Shown: positions 1 to 8,900, counted from the first letter of the stretch. The stretch: 64,000 bases of DNA from an uncultured Pelagibacteraceae bacterium (GCA_902561095.1 CACEOF010000003.1:41349-105348), one strand, 5' to 3'. The notes: generated by a model not told the origin, from the sequence alone. Numbers and translations: made by a program.

Positions 1-754
1 AGGCACCTATTTTTAACGCCATACTTAATCCATCACCAGTGTTATGTTTTGTTCCCCTGACTTTTGCCATTTCCCATCCTGGACCAAGATATCTTGTTCT
101 CATTTCAGGACTGGATTCAAAACCTCCACAAGCTAAAACTACGGATTTTGCAGTAATCGTCTTTGGTTTATTTTTACTTATAACTTCAACGCCCTTAATA
201 ATATTATCTTCATAAATTAAATCAGTTGCAGCTGTATCATAAAGAATTTCAATTTTATTTTTTTTTATAATCTTAAGCATGGAGTCTATTAGTTTTTCAC
301 CTTGACCATTTACCTCTAAAGTCAAGCCTCCCCAATATCTCATCACTCCATTGACTTTGAAAGATTGTCTTCCTTTAATGGGTGTAAATTTTAAACCTTT
401 TTTACTTAACCAATGAATTGTTTCAAAACTTTTTGATGTTAGGATTTTAGATAATTTTTTATCTGTTTTTCCGTCTGTAACTTTATTCATGTCTCTTAAA
501 AAATCAGCGACACTATATTTTCCATAATCTATACTGTTAGAATTTTTTAAATTTGGTATTACTTTTTTTAAATCTGAAAAGTCATTGTAAGCAAACCTAT
601 AAGCACCGTTTGTATATCTGCTGTTTCCACCTTTTTCTTTAGAGGAGGCTTTCTCCAATACTAAAACTTTTTCTGCACCATTATCTTTTGCAGAGAGAGC
701 AGCAGACAATGCAGCGTTACCTGCTCCAACAACAATTACATCATAATTTTTCAC
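1..754 (-). CDS. FAD-dependent dehydrogenase, tricarballylate dehydrogenase (TcuA)/fumarate-reductase flavoprotein-like, C-terminus cut off by window edge
   Basis: Reverse-strand reading frame from GTG at 754: VKNYDVIVVGAGNAALSAALSAKDNGAEKVLVLEKASSKEKGGNSRYTNGAYRF...; GxGxxA dinucleotide motif and GGNSRYT typical of this flavoprotein family; open to window start. Confidence 0.8.
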   Translation of the reverse strand, partial: MKNYDVIVVGAGNAALSAALSAKDNGAEKVLVLEKASSKEKGGNSRYTNGAYRFAYNDFSDLKKVIPNLKNSNSIDYGKYSVADFLRDMNKVTDGKTDKKLSKILTSKSFETIHWLSKKGLKFTPIKGRQSFKVNGVMRYWGGLTLEVNGQGEKLIDSMLKIIKKNKIEILYDTAATDLIYEDNIIKGVEVISKNKPKTITAKSVVLACGGFESSPEMRTRYLGPGWEMAKVRGTKHNTGDGLSMALKIGA

Positions 755-798
755 AATTTTTATTTATATTCTTTTAAAAAAAAAAAAAGATAAATCTT

Positions 799-815
799 AT
801 TTCACAATATAAAAC
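799..815. promoter_or_regulatory. Candidate regulator operator (copy 1) upstream of the flavoprotein gene
   Basis: ATTTCACAATATAAAAC; differs at few positions from the near-palindrome GTTTCACATTGTAAAAC at 2399-2415. Confidence 0.45.
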
Positions 816-853
816 AACCTACTTTATTTGAAATATAATTAATAATATGAAAT

Positions 854-882
854 ATGTTAGCGATTTAATTAATCGCTAACAT
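854..882 (-). terminator. Hairpin 3' of the MmgE/PrpD gene, probable terminator
   Basis: Perfect 12-bp inverted repeat ATGTTAGCGATT-TAATT-AATCGCTAACAT just past the stop codon of the minus-strand gene. Confidence 0.55.
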
Positions 883-894
883 AAAAATGTGATT

Positions 895-2319
895 TTATTT
901 GGATAAAAGCCTACTCAATTTAGAAATATCTTTCATTTTTTCTAATTTACTAACAGCTTGAATAATTGCCTTTGCCTTCTTTGTTGGCCATTTTGCAAAT
1001 TCACAACAACCCATAAACTTATCTGCTACTTCATCGTATGTCATAGGTATCATTGGACTTCCTTTACCAAAATCTCCTCTACCTGAAATTTTTTTGCCAT
1101 TTTTAAGATAAATATCAATAATTGTAGTCATTTTGTCGTAACCAGCTGCTTCAGCTATTTTATTTTTATAAAAGTTTATTTTTCTAAGCATGTTTTGAAC
1201 ATCCGGTTTGTTAATTCTTTTATCCTGATATTCTGGAATATATGCTCTTCTCTGAACTAGCAAAATTGCCATAGAATATTCCATACTAAATTTAGCTTGA
1301 AACTCATTTGTTGGTCTATGATGAATTAATGCATTTTGCATATTATGATTAGTTCCAACATCAACTTTAATTACATCTTGAGGTTTTATATCGTGCTTCA
1401 AAATTAATTCTAACATTTTTGTCATTCCGGGATGGGTTAATGAACCACAGGGATGGGGTTTAATTGAAACACCAGGTTTTGAAAAAGTCCATGGTCTTCC
1501 AAGCTGACCTTTAATAGATTTTAAATTATAACCCCCTCCATGGGCTTGAAAAAACCCTCTAGGAGACTCTAAAATTTTATCAGTAGCAGTCCAACCTAAG
1601 CCCACAAGATCACAAGCGACAACTCCACTTTCAGCTGCTCTTCCAGCATGTAAGGGTTTAGTCATTGTACCAAAATTTTCTCTTAACCCTGCGCTCAAAG
1701 TTGCAGCCACTGCTAAGGATTGTTGAATTTGAGAAACATTATAGCCACGGATTTTTGCTGCAGCTGCAGCTGAGGCTAAAGTTCCACATGTGGATGTTGA
1801 ATGAAAACCATGCTGATAATGCCTTGGAGACATTGCTTCAGAAACTTTACATTCTACGTCAACACCTATTAAGTAGGCATTTAAGAACTCTTTTCCACTA
1901 ATTTTCTTTAACTCTCCCTCTGCATATGCGCTTGGTAGGCATGGGGCAGTTGGGTGTGTCAATAATCCATAAACTCTATCTTTTTGTACAGCTAATTGAG
2001 TATCATCGTAGTCATCAGAATGTATACCTGTTCCATTTGCTAAGGCAGCAAATCGAGAAGTTACTTTCATTTTAGAGCCAATCACTGTTGCTCTACCTTT
2101 TGCAGAGTTTTGTTTTATGTGTTTAAATAAATAATCACCTGTCCTTGCTACAGAACCAGATAAAGCTAAACCAAAACCGTCTAGAATATGTTTTTTTGCT
2201 AACTCAACAACATTTTTTGGAATTGAATTAAACTTATTCTTCTTAACAAATTGAGCAACATATTTAGTTAAATTTTTTCCTTTATCAGACTGAATATTTG
2301 GCGTGTAAGCTTTTCCCAT
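895..2319 (-). CDS. MmgE/PrpD family protein (2-methylcitrate dehydratase/cis-aconitate decarboxylase-like)
   Basis: 474 aa; HSDDYDDTQ...HPTAPCLPSAYA...GVDVECKVSEAM, family-typical sequence. Confidence 0.85.
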   Translation of the reverse strand: MGKAYTPNIQSDKGKNLTKYVAQFVKKNKFNSIPKNVVELAKKHILDGFGLALSGSVARTGDYLFKHIKQNSAKGRATVIGSKMKVTSRFAALANGTGIHSDDYDDTQLAVQKDRVYGLLTHPTAPCLPSAYAEGELKKISGKEFLNAYLIGVDVECKVSEAMSPRHYQHGFHSTSTCGTLASAAAAAKIRGYNVSQIQQSLAVAATLSAGLRENFGTMTKPLHAGRAAESGVVACDLVGLGWTATDKILESPRGFFQAHGGGYNLKSIKGQLGRPWTFSKPGVSIKPHPCGSLTHPGMTKMLELILKHDIKPQDVIKVDVGTNHNMQNALIHHRPTNEFQAKFSMEYSMAILLVQRRAYIPEYQDKRINKPDVQNMLRKINFYKNKIAEAAGYDKMTTIIDIYLKNGKKISGRGDFGKGSPMIPMTYDEVADKFMGCCEFAKWPTKKAKAIIQAVSKLEKMKDISKLSRLLSK

Positions 2320-2398
2320 AATTGATTTCCTTTGCTGTTATTCAACAGTTTCAACAAAAATTTATAGATTGTCAACAAATTTTATATTATAAAATCTT

Positions 2399-2415
2399 GT
2401 TTCACATTGTAAAAC
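2399..2415. promoter_or_regulatory. Candidate operator (copy 2) immediately upstream of iclR-family gene
   Basis: GTTTCACATTGTAAAAC, near-perfect 17-bp palindrome (GTTTYACAWTGTRAAAC), 2 nt before likely start ATG 2418. Confidence 0.5.
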
Positions 2416-2417
2416 TT

Positions 2418-3086
2418 ATGAGTAATATAAAAGTTCTAGATAAAACTTTTCAGATATTAAATTCTTTTGATGATGCTAATAAAAGTATTTCTCTAAAAGA
2501 TTTAACAATTATTACCAAACTTAATAAATCAACAATATTAAGAATTTGTAATTCATTAATTAAATATAATTTTTTAATTAAAAATGAAATTAATGGAAGC
2601 TACCGTCTTGGTCCAGGTAGTTGGAAATTAGGATCAATATACAACTCAAATTTCAGGTCTGGTGAGGAAATAAGAGAAATTTTGGGTAAAATTTGTGCTA
2701 CGACTGGTCAATCTGCAGGCTATTGGGTCAAGGCTGGTACAAAAAAAGTTTGTTTATATAGAGTGAATTCTAAATCTGAATTAAATCATTATGTAGTTGA
2801 GGGTACAACTTTTGAATTAAAATCAGCAACAGGAAAAGTTTTAAGTGCGTTTACTGGTGGAAATGACGATTTAAAAAATGCTATTGAAAAAAAAGGGTAC
2901 ATTTACACTAAAGGTGAAAGATTAGATAATATAGCAAGTGTTGCAATTCCAATTTTTGATAATCAAAATAATTTTAGAGGTACTTTAAGTATATCAGGCT
3001 GGAAACAATTTTTTACTAGCAAAACAGTATCAAGTTTCTATAAAACCTTATTGAAATATAAAGACCAAATTAAAGTATTAATATAA
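2418..3086 (+). CDS. IclR family transcriptional regulator
   Basis: ORF track starts at 2322, but ATG 2418 (MSNIKVLDKTFQILNSFDDANKSISLKDLTIITKLNKSTILRICNSL) gives the canonical IclR HTH N-terminus. Confidence 0.8.
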   Translation: MSNIKVLDKTFQILNSFDDANKSISLKDLTIITKLNKSTILRICNSLIKYNFLIKNEINGSYRLGPGSWKLGSIYNSNFRSGEEIREILGKICATTGQSAGYWVKAGTKKVCLYRVNSKSELNHYVVEGTTFELKSATGKVLSAFTGGNDDLKNAIEKKGYIYTKGERLDNIASVAIPIFDNQNNFRGTLSISGWKQFFTSKTVSSFYKTLLKYKDQIKVLI

Positions 3087-3091
3087 TTCAA

Positions 3092-3934
3092 GTGAATAAA
3101 AAAACTTCAAAACTTAAAAAATTTTTAAATGATAAAAATTCATATAAGGTTCCATCATGTCATGATCCTTTGACAGCTAAATTAATTGAAAAAAAAGGTT
3201 TTAAAGTTTCATTCATTGGTGGTTTCGCTCTTTCCTCTGCTAGTCTTGGTTATCCCGACGCAAGTATTATCACCCAGAAAGAATTGGTAGATGCAACAAG
3301 ATCAATATGCAATCAGACAAAGAACCCGATAATTGTTGATGCAGATACAGGATTTGGCGGTTTAGCTAATGTATATAAAACTATTAAAGATTTAGAGCAG
3401 GCAGGTGCATCAGCTGTTATTTTAGAAGATCAAATTTTTCCAAAAAGATGCGCACTTACTAAAAAAGTAAAATTATTAGATTTAAAGAAATCTGAAAAAA
3501 GAATTAAAACAGCAATTAAAGCTTCAAAAGAGAATAATAATATTTTGATATTTGCTAGAACTGATGCTTTAAGTGTGGGCTCTATTAAAGAGTCTATAAA
3601 AAGAGCTAAAATGTTTAAAAAATTAGGTGCACATGCCGTATTTATAACTGGAATTAATAGTCTTAGAGAAATAAAATTAATTAAACAAAATTTAAAAAAA
3701 ATTCCATTAATAATTAATATTACTCAAGATATAAAATTTAATATATCAGATATTAAGAAAAGCGATTTCAAGTTCATTCTCTATTCTCAGCAACTCTTGA
3801 ATAGCTATATCGATACAGTCAATTCAACATTAAAATTAATTAAAAATAATAAAAATCCTAAATTTAAAAACAAAGCATCAGATACTTTATCTTTGTTAAA
3901 TTTTAAAAAGTATTTATCAATTGAAAATAATTGA
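3092..3934 (+). CDS. Isocitrate lyase/PEP mutase superfamily (PrpB/oxaloacetate-decarboxylase-like) lyase
   Basis: GTG start; SFIGGFALSSASLGYPDASIIT, VDADTGFGGLANV, AVILEDQIFPKRC. Confidence 0.85.
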   Translation: MNKKTSKLKKFLNDKNSYKVPSCHDPLTAKLIEKKGFKVSFIGGFALSSASLGYPDASIITQKELVDATRSICNQTKNPIIVDADTGFGGLANVYKTIKDLEQAGASAVILEDQIFPKRCALTKKVKLLDLKKSEKRIKTAIKASKENNNILIFARTDALSVGSIKESIKRAKMFKKLGAHAVFITGINSLREIKLIKQNLKKIPLIINITQDIKFNISDIKKSDFKFILYSQQLLNSYIDTVNSTLKLIKNNKNPKFKNKASDTLSLLNFKKYLSIENN

Positions 3935-4995
3935 AAATGAAAGAATATTATTTAGCCTTTAGACGTAGTTTAAAAAGTATTATTATTGGCATTATTGGTG
4001 GATATATTGGTACATTAATTAATTTACCATTACCTTGGTTGTTGGGGGCTCTATTATTAAACCTCTTTGTATCCTTTAGTAGTTACAAAGTTACTTTTGA
4101 TAAAAAAATTTTTTTACCCGTCCTTTTGATTATAGGTGTAATTCTTGCAGGTTCCTTCAACATAACTTTACTTTATAAAATCCACTTGTGGATTTACTCT
4201 TCAATAGCAATGATTTTATGCACAATAGCAGGAACTATCGCAGCATCTTTTTATTTTTATAAGATATGTAAATTTAACAAGTTGGTTTCTATTTTGGCAG
4301 CTCTACCTGGAGCATTTGTAGTTATAGCTGGAGCAATTAATGATATCACTACAGATAAAAAAAAAAGTGGGCAAGTTGTAATTCCTCAAGCTACTAGAGT
4401 CTTGTTTATTGTTTTATTTTTACCCTTTATTTTTGTCACTCAGATTGGATATCAAGAAATAGATTCTTTTGGTAATACCCCAACATTTGATTTGAGATAC
4501 TTTGGGGAATTAATATTTTTAATTATAGTATCTCTAATAGGTACAAAAGTCTTAGAAAAGTTCAGAATACCATCAGCACCAATACTTGCAGCAATGATTG
4601 TTGCAGGTTTTTTTTATACATTTGAGTTTACTACAGCAAAGTTTCCTGATGTATTTATAAATGTTGCCTTTGTATTTTTAGGATCCGCAATTGGCTGTAG
4701 ACTAAGTGGATTAGCTCCAAAAGAGATTTTATTTTACTCATTTCATGGAGCAATTATGTCAGCAATTTTGTTGGCAATTGCAGCTTTCTTTGCATACTTA
4801 CTAAAAATATTCTTTGGCTTTGATTTTATGTCAGCTTTTTTAAGTTTTGCACCAGGTGGATTACATGAAATGGTTGTTATAAGTGTTGCATACAATATAG
4901 ATCCACTTTTTGTAAGCTATCACCATTTTTTGAGAATTTTTTTCATAATATTTTCTATCCCATTTATTTTAAAAATAATGAAGAAAAAAAAATAA
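3931..4995 (+). CDS. AbrB family membrane transporter/permease
   Basis: Multi-TM, internally duplicated LPWLLGALL/IPSAPILAAMI and FAPGGLHEMVVIS motif typical of AbrB-duplication membrane proteins. Confidence 0.75.
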   Translation: MKMKEYYLAFRRSLKSIIIGIIGGYIGTLINLPLPWLLGALLLNLFVSFSSYKVTFDKKIFLPVLLIIGVILAGSFNITLLYKIHLWIYSSIAMILCTIAGTIAASFYFYKICKFNKLVSILAALPGAFVVIAGAINDITTDKKKSGQVVIPQATRVLFIVLFLPFIFVTQIGYQEIDSFGNTPTFDLRYFGELIFLIIVSLIGTKVLEKFRIPSAPILAAMIVAGFFYTFEFTTAKFPDVFINVAFVFLGSAIGCRLSGLAPKEILFYSFHGAIMSAILLAIAAFFAYLLKIFFGFDFMSAFLSFAPGGLHEMVVISVAYNIDPLFVSYHHFLRIFFIIFSIPFILKIMKKKK

Positions 4996-5045
4996 TTTAA
5001 ATATTAATAATTAAAATAATAATGTAATTTAATTTACACATTATC

Positions 5046-6179
5046 ATGGAAACTAATTCAGCAATTAATCTAAAAGAACATAAAATTTTTTTTGTAGGAG
5101 GGGAGAGTTTTTTAGCTGATGGAAAAAAAGTTATCAGAGGACAAATGTATGTGGAGCAATTTGAACCTGTTAAAACTAATAATAAAAATATTATTTTAAT
5201 TCATGGTGGTGGACAAAGTGGATCAGGTTTTATTACTACAGCGGACGGCAGACGAGGGTGGATGCATGATTTTTTATCCTCAGGATACACAGTTTATGTT
5301 GTAGATCAACCAGGTAGAGCAAGATCTGGTTATTCAGAAAAATTGTATGGTAATTATATAGATAGAGAGACAAATATAGACGATGTTGAAAGAAGATTTA
5401 CGGGCATGTCAAAAAAAGGAAATTGGCCACAATCAAAAACACATACTCAGTGGCCTGGAACTGGATTAAGAGGAGATAATATTTTTGAGCAATACATGGC
5501 CTCACAAGTAAATACTATGTCAGATAGAATTTATATAGAAGAGATATCAAAAAAAGCACTTTCCGAATTGATTGATTTGATAGGACACACTGCAGTTTTA
5601 GGTCATAGTCAAGGGGGACCTTTTTGTTGGCTTGCTGCTGATTTAAGACCAGACAAAGTAAAATGTTGCATAGCTGTGGAACCAAATGGACCTCCTTTTT
5701 TTAATGTTTCTTACGGAGGTGTTAAGCATAGTCATTTAGATAAGCAAACATTTAAAAAAAATGAGTATGATAAAGATTGGTATCAAACTAGTTCTGAACT
5801 AGATCGAATTAATGGAATCACCTATTCACAATTGACATATGACCCTCCTTTAAAAAAAGATGAAAAATTAATTCCTGAGCTTGATAAAAACAATACAAAG
5901 GATGATTTGGTTCAGTGTTTCTTACAAAAAGAACCTGCAAGAAAATTGAAAAATTTGTCCAAAACAAATATTCTTATTCTGACAGGTCAGTCCTCATATC
6001 ATGCACCATACGATCATGGAACTAGTAATTTTTTAAATCAAGCAGGGGTTAAGCACGAATTTATTAGGCTGGAGGATCACGACATAATGGGTAATGGTCA
6101 TATGATGATGCATGAAAAAAATAGCAAAGAAATTTCTACATTTATTAGTAATTGGATAGAAAAAAATTATATCATTTAG
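5046..6179 (+). CDS. alpha/beta hydrolase (esterase-like)
   Basis: IILIHGGGQSG oxyanion region, GHSQGG nucleophile elbow, C-terminal H in GHMMMHEKNS. Confidence 0.8.
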   Translation: METNSAINLKEHKIFFVGGESFLADGKKVIRGQMYVEQFEPVKTNNKNIILIHGGGQSGSGFITTADGRRGWMHDFLSSGYTVYVVDQPGRARSGYSEKLYGNYIDRETNIDDVERRFTGMSKKGNWPQSKTHTQWPGTGLRGDNIFEQYMASQVNTMSDRIYIEEISKKALSELIDLIGHTAVLGHSQGGPFCWLAADLRPDKVKCCIAVEPNGPPFFNVSYGGVKHSHLDKQTFKKNEYDKDWYQTSSELDRINGITYSQLTYDPPLKKDEKLIPELDKNNTKDDLVQCFLQKEPARKLKNLSKTNILILTGQSSYHAPYDHGTSNFLNQAGVKHEFIRLEDHDIMGNGHMMMHEKNSKEISTFISNWIEKNYII

Positions 6180-6188
6180 TTATTTATG

Positions 6189-6209
6189 TATAATCAACCA
6201 CTGATTATA
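6189..6209. other. Inverted repeat in the hydrolase-pxpB intergenic gap
   Basis: TATAATCA-ACCAC-TGATTATA perfect 8-bp arms. Confidence 0.35.
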
Positions 6210-6218
6210 TAGAGTAAT

Positions 6219-6893
6219 ATGATTAATAAAATTGTAAATTTAGGTGACTCAGCTTTATATTGTGATTTTGGACAAGAAGTAAATAAGGAAATTAATTCTA
6301 AAGTAATAAAATATTTTAATTCTGTTAGAAAAAGTAATATCGAAGGTATTACCAATGTTACTCCTTCATACAACAAACTTATAATTTCTTTTAATTTATC
6401 AATCACAAATTTTAAAAAAATAAAAAAAGAAATTGAGGTATTAAATATCGATTATGAAAATAAAATTATTAATAAAGAAATACAAATACCAGTTTGCTGT
6501 GAAAGCTCTTTTTCTCTAGATATTAAAAGATTAGAAAAAAAATTGAGTTTAAACAGAGAACAAATTCTAGAAAAATTTTTTAATAAAAAATACTTTTGTT
6601 ACATGACTGGATTTATAGCTGGTATGCCTTTCTTAGGGGATCTAGATGAAAATATGAGAGCTAATAGGTTAGAAACTCCACGTGTTAAAGTACCTAAGGG
6701 ATCAATTGGATTAACTGAACAATTTACAAATATTTATACATTTGAAAGTCCCGGTGGTTGGAACATTATTGGAAACACTCCTTTGAATATTTTCAATAAT
6801 CTAAATGAAAATGAACCAAACTTAATTAGTCCAGGAGATACAGTCATTTTCAAAGAAATAACTTCTAGTGAATATAAAAATTATCATGATTAA
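6219..6893 (+). CDS. pxpB: 5-oxoprolinase subunit PxpB (KipI family)
   Basis: GDSALYCDFGQEVN...GFIAGMPFLGDLDENMRANRLETPRVKVPKGSIG...ESPGGWNIIGNTP. Confidence 0.85.
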   Translation: MINKIVNLGDSALYCDFGQEVNKEINSKVIKYFNSVRKSNIEGITNVTPSYNKLIISFNLSITNFKKIKKEIEVLNIDYENKIINKEIQIPVCCESSFSLDIKRLEKKLSLNREQILEKFFNKKYFCYMTGFIAGMPFLGDLDENMRANRLETPRVKVPKGSIGLTEQFTNIYTFESPGGWNIIGNTPLNIFNNLNENEPNLISPGDTVIFKEITSSEYKNYHD

Positions 6894-7830
6894 TTCTTAT
6901 TTTAAATTCATCAGATCTGGAATAAATACAACCTATCAGGATAAAGGTAGAGAAAATTTATATCATATTGGAATTCCATATAGTGGAGCCATGGATAATA
7001 GAAATTTTCTTATTGCAAATAAATTAGTTAACAATAACTTAAATGCACCTGTTTTAGAATTTGCCTATCAAGGTCCTCATCTAAAATACCAAGGAGATAC
7101 AATAATTATTGCTATAACTGGCGATGTAATTTTTAAAATTATAAAAAATGGTGTTGAATACACTGGAAATTGTTATGAGAGCTATCAAATAGAAAACGGA
7201 GATGAAATAGATATAATCTCAACTAACAAAACGATATATGGATATTTAGCTATTGGTGGGGAAATTGATATAAAGTTTCAGTGGAAAAGTTGCTCAATTA
7301 ATACCAATGCTAAAATAGGCTCTAATAATGGAAAGAAATTAGAAAACAATCAGACTATAAAACTATTAAAATTAAATTCTAACAAAGACAAAAAAAAAAT
7401 AGATTATACCAATTCAAAAGTTGAAAATATTAGAGTTATTAAAGGTACAAATTTTAATTACTTTTCAGACGAAGGAATAAAAACTTTTTTTGAAAAAAAA
7501 TTTATAGTTTCAAAACTGTCTGACAGAATGGGAATGAGACTTCAAGGAAATAAAATAAATAATGTTGTAAATACAAATATAAAGTCTGAAGGATTAATTA
7601 AAGGTGTAATTCAAGTTCCACCAGACGGAAATCCAATTATAATGTTATCAGATCATGGAACAATTGGTGGCTATCCAAAAATTGGGGTTGTAGCTAGTGT
7701 CGATTATGACCGATTGGTTCAAATAACCCCAGGATCAGAAATTAAATTTACAGAAATACAATTAACTGATGCAGAAACATTGTTTAAGCTGTATGAGATG
7801 GATACGGACAATCTACTTAGTCAAATTTAA
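6886..7830 (+). CDS. pxpC: 5-oxoprolinase subunit PxpC (KipA family, biotin-dependent carboxyltransferase-like)
   Basis: Likely start ATG 6886 (ORF track 6868); TTYQDKGRENLYHIGIPYSGAMDNRNFLIAN, VPPDGNPIIMLSDHGTIGGYPKIG. Confidence 0.85.
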   Translation: MINSYFKFIRSGINTTYQDKGRENLYHIGIPYSGAMDNRNFLIANKLVNNNLNAPVLEFAYQGPHLKYQGDTIIIAITGDVIFKIIKNGVEYTGNCYESYQIENGDEIDIISTNKTIYGYLAIGGEIDIKFQWKSCSINTNAKIGSNNGKKLENNQTIKLLKLNSNKDKKKIDYTNSKVENIRVIKGTNFNYFSDEGIKTFFEKKFIVSKLSDRMGMRLQGNKINNVVNTNIKSEGLIKGVIQVPPDGNPIIMLSDHGTIGGYPKIGVVASVDYDRLVQITPGSEIKFTEIQLTDAETLFKLYEMDTDNLLSQI

Positions 7831-8702
7831 TGAATGTAATTAGAAAATTGCCAGGTCCCTTATTAGTATTTCTTGGTGCTTGCAGTCTAAGTTTTGGCGG
7901 TTTAATAGTTAAGTCGTTTGAAGGTGCAACTCTTTGGCAAATCTTATTTTGGAGAACAGTTTTTTTTCTAATCATAATTAGTCTTTACTTAATCATAACC
8001 TACAAAAAAAAAGTATTTCGTTCATTCTATAATTTAGGATTTCCAGGATTTATTGGAGGTTTTGTTTTATCATTTGGTTTTTGCGGATACGTTTTTGCAA
8101 TGTATAACACTACTGTCGCAAATGCTAATTTCATAATTCAAACTCAAACAATTTTTTTAGCAATTTTTGGATATTTTTTTCTAAAGGAAAAAATTTCAGT
8201 CATCACACTTACTTCTATTATATTGGCAATTTCTGGTATCCTCTTGATGGTAGGAAACTCTTTATCCCCAGGTCAAATGACAGGAAATGTTGCTGCGTTT
8301 ATAATGCCAATTTCGTTTGCAGTTTTAATATTAGTTGTAAGAAAATATCCTAATGTAGATATGGTGCCAGCACAATTTATTGCTGGAATTTTTGCTCTAA
8401 CTATTGGTTTTTTAATGTCTGGAAAAATTTTAATTTCTGCATATGATATTTTTCTAGGTTTCCTTGCAGGTTTTATGCAATTAGGATTTGGATTTATTTT
8501 AATTACAATTGGTGCTCAAAGAACACCATCCGCTATGGTTGGAATCATAATGTTAACAGAGGCAGTTCTCGGACCACTTTGGGCATGGATATTTATTAAC
8601 GAACAGCCACCATTTATAGTGATTATTGGAGGGGCAATTGTAATTTTTGCAGTATTACTTCAATTTTACAATCTTTATTCCTTAGAAAAAAAGACTGCTT
8701 AA
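7830..8702 (+). CDS. DMT/EamA family transporter
   Basis: 10-TM-like hydrophobic protein, duplicated EamA pattern. Confidence 0.8.
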   Translation: MNVIRKLPGPLLVFLGACSLSFGGLIVKSFEGATLWQILFWRTVFFLIIISLYLIITYKKKVFRSFYNLGFPGFIGGFVLSFGFCGYVFAMYNTTVANANFIIQTQTIFLAIFGYFFLKEKISVITLTSIILAISGILLMVGNSLSPGQMTGNVAAFIMPISFAVLILVVRKYPNVDMVPAQFIAGIFALTIGFLMSGKILISAYDIFLGFLAGFMQLGFGFILITIGAQRTPSAMVGIIMLTEAVLGPLWAWIFINEQPPFIVIIGGAIVIFAVLLQFYNLYSLEKKTA

Positions 8703-8706
8703 AATA

Positions 8707-8735
8707 TTGACATTAATCAATATATGTTAGATTAT
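8707..8735 (+). promoter_or_regulatory. Putative sigma-70 promoter for the riboswitch-gcv operon
   Basis: TTGACA (8707-8712), 17-bp spacer, GATTAT (8730-8735); predicted TSS at the riboswitch 5' end. Confidence 0.5.
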
Positions 8736-8741
8736 TTCACT

Positions 8742-8896
8742 ACGGGAGAGATCATAATTTTATTGTGACACCGAAGGAGCAACCACCCAGGAAACTCTCA
8801 GGTAAAAGGACCGTAACATATTAACTCTGGAAAGAGATTAGATTCTCGCCGAAGGAGTAAAACTCTCAGGCAAATATACAGATGGGTACAAAGAGT
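8742..8896 (+). ncRNA. Tandem glycine riboswitch (two aptamers)
   Basis: ACGGGAGAGAT...ACACCGAAGGAGCAACCACCCAGGAAACTCTCAGGTAAAAGGACCG followed by CTCTGGAAAGAGATT...CGCCGAAGGAGTAAAACTCTCAGGCAAATATACAGATGGGTACAAAGAG, directly upstream of gcvT. Confidence 0.95.
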
Positions 8897-8900
8897 TAGT

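Noticed and set aside
1665-1901. Plus-strand 78-aa ORF inside the MmgE/PrpD gene
   Set aside because: Fully antisense to a confidently assigned CDS, no family resemblance.
2322-2417. N-terminal 32-residue extension of the IclR ORF
   Set aside because: Extension (MISFAVIQQFQQKF...) is non-homologous in appearance and would place the operator and promoter inside coding sequence; ATG 2418 fits the family.
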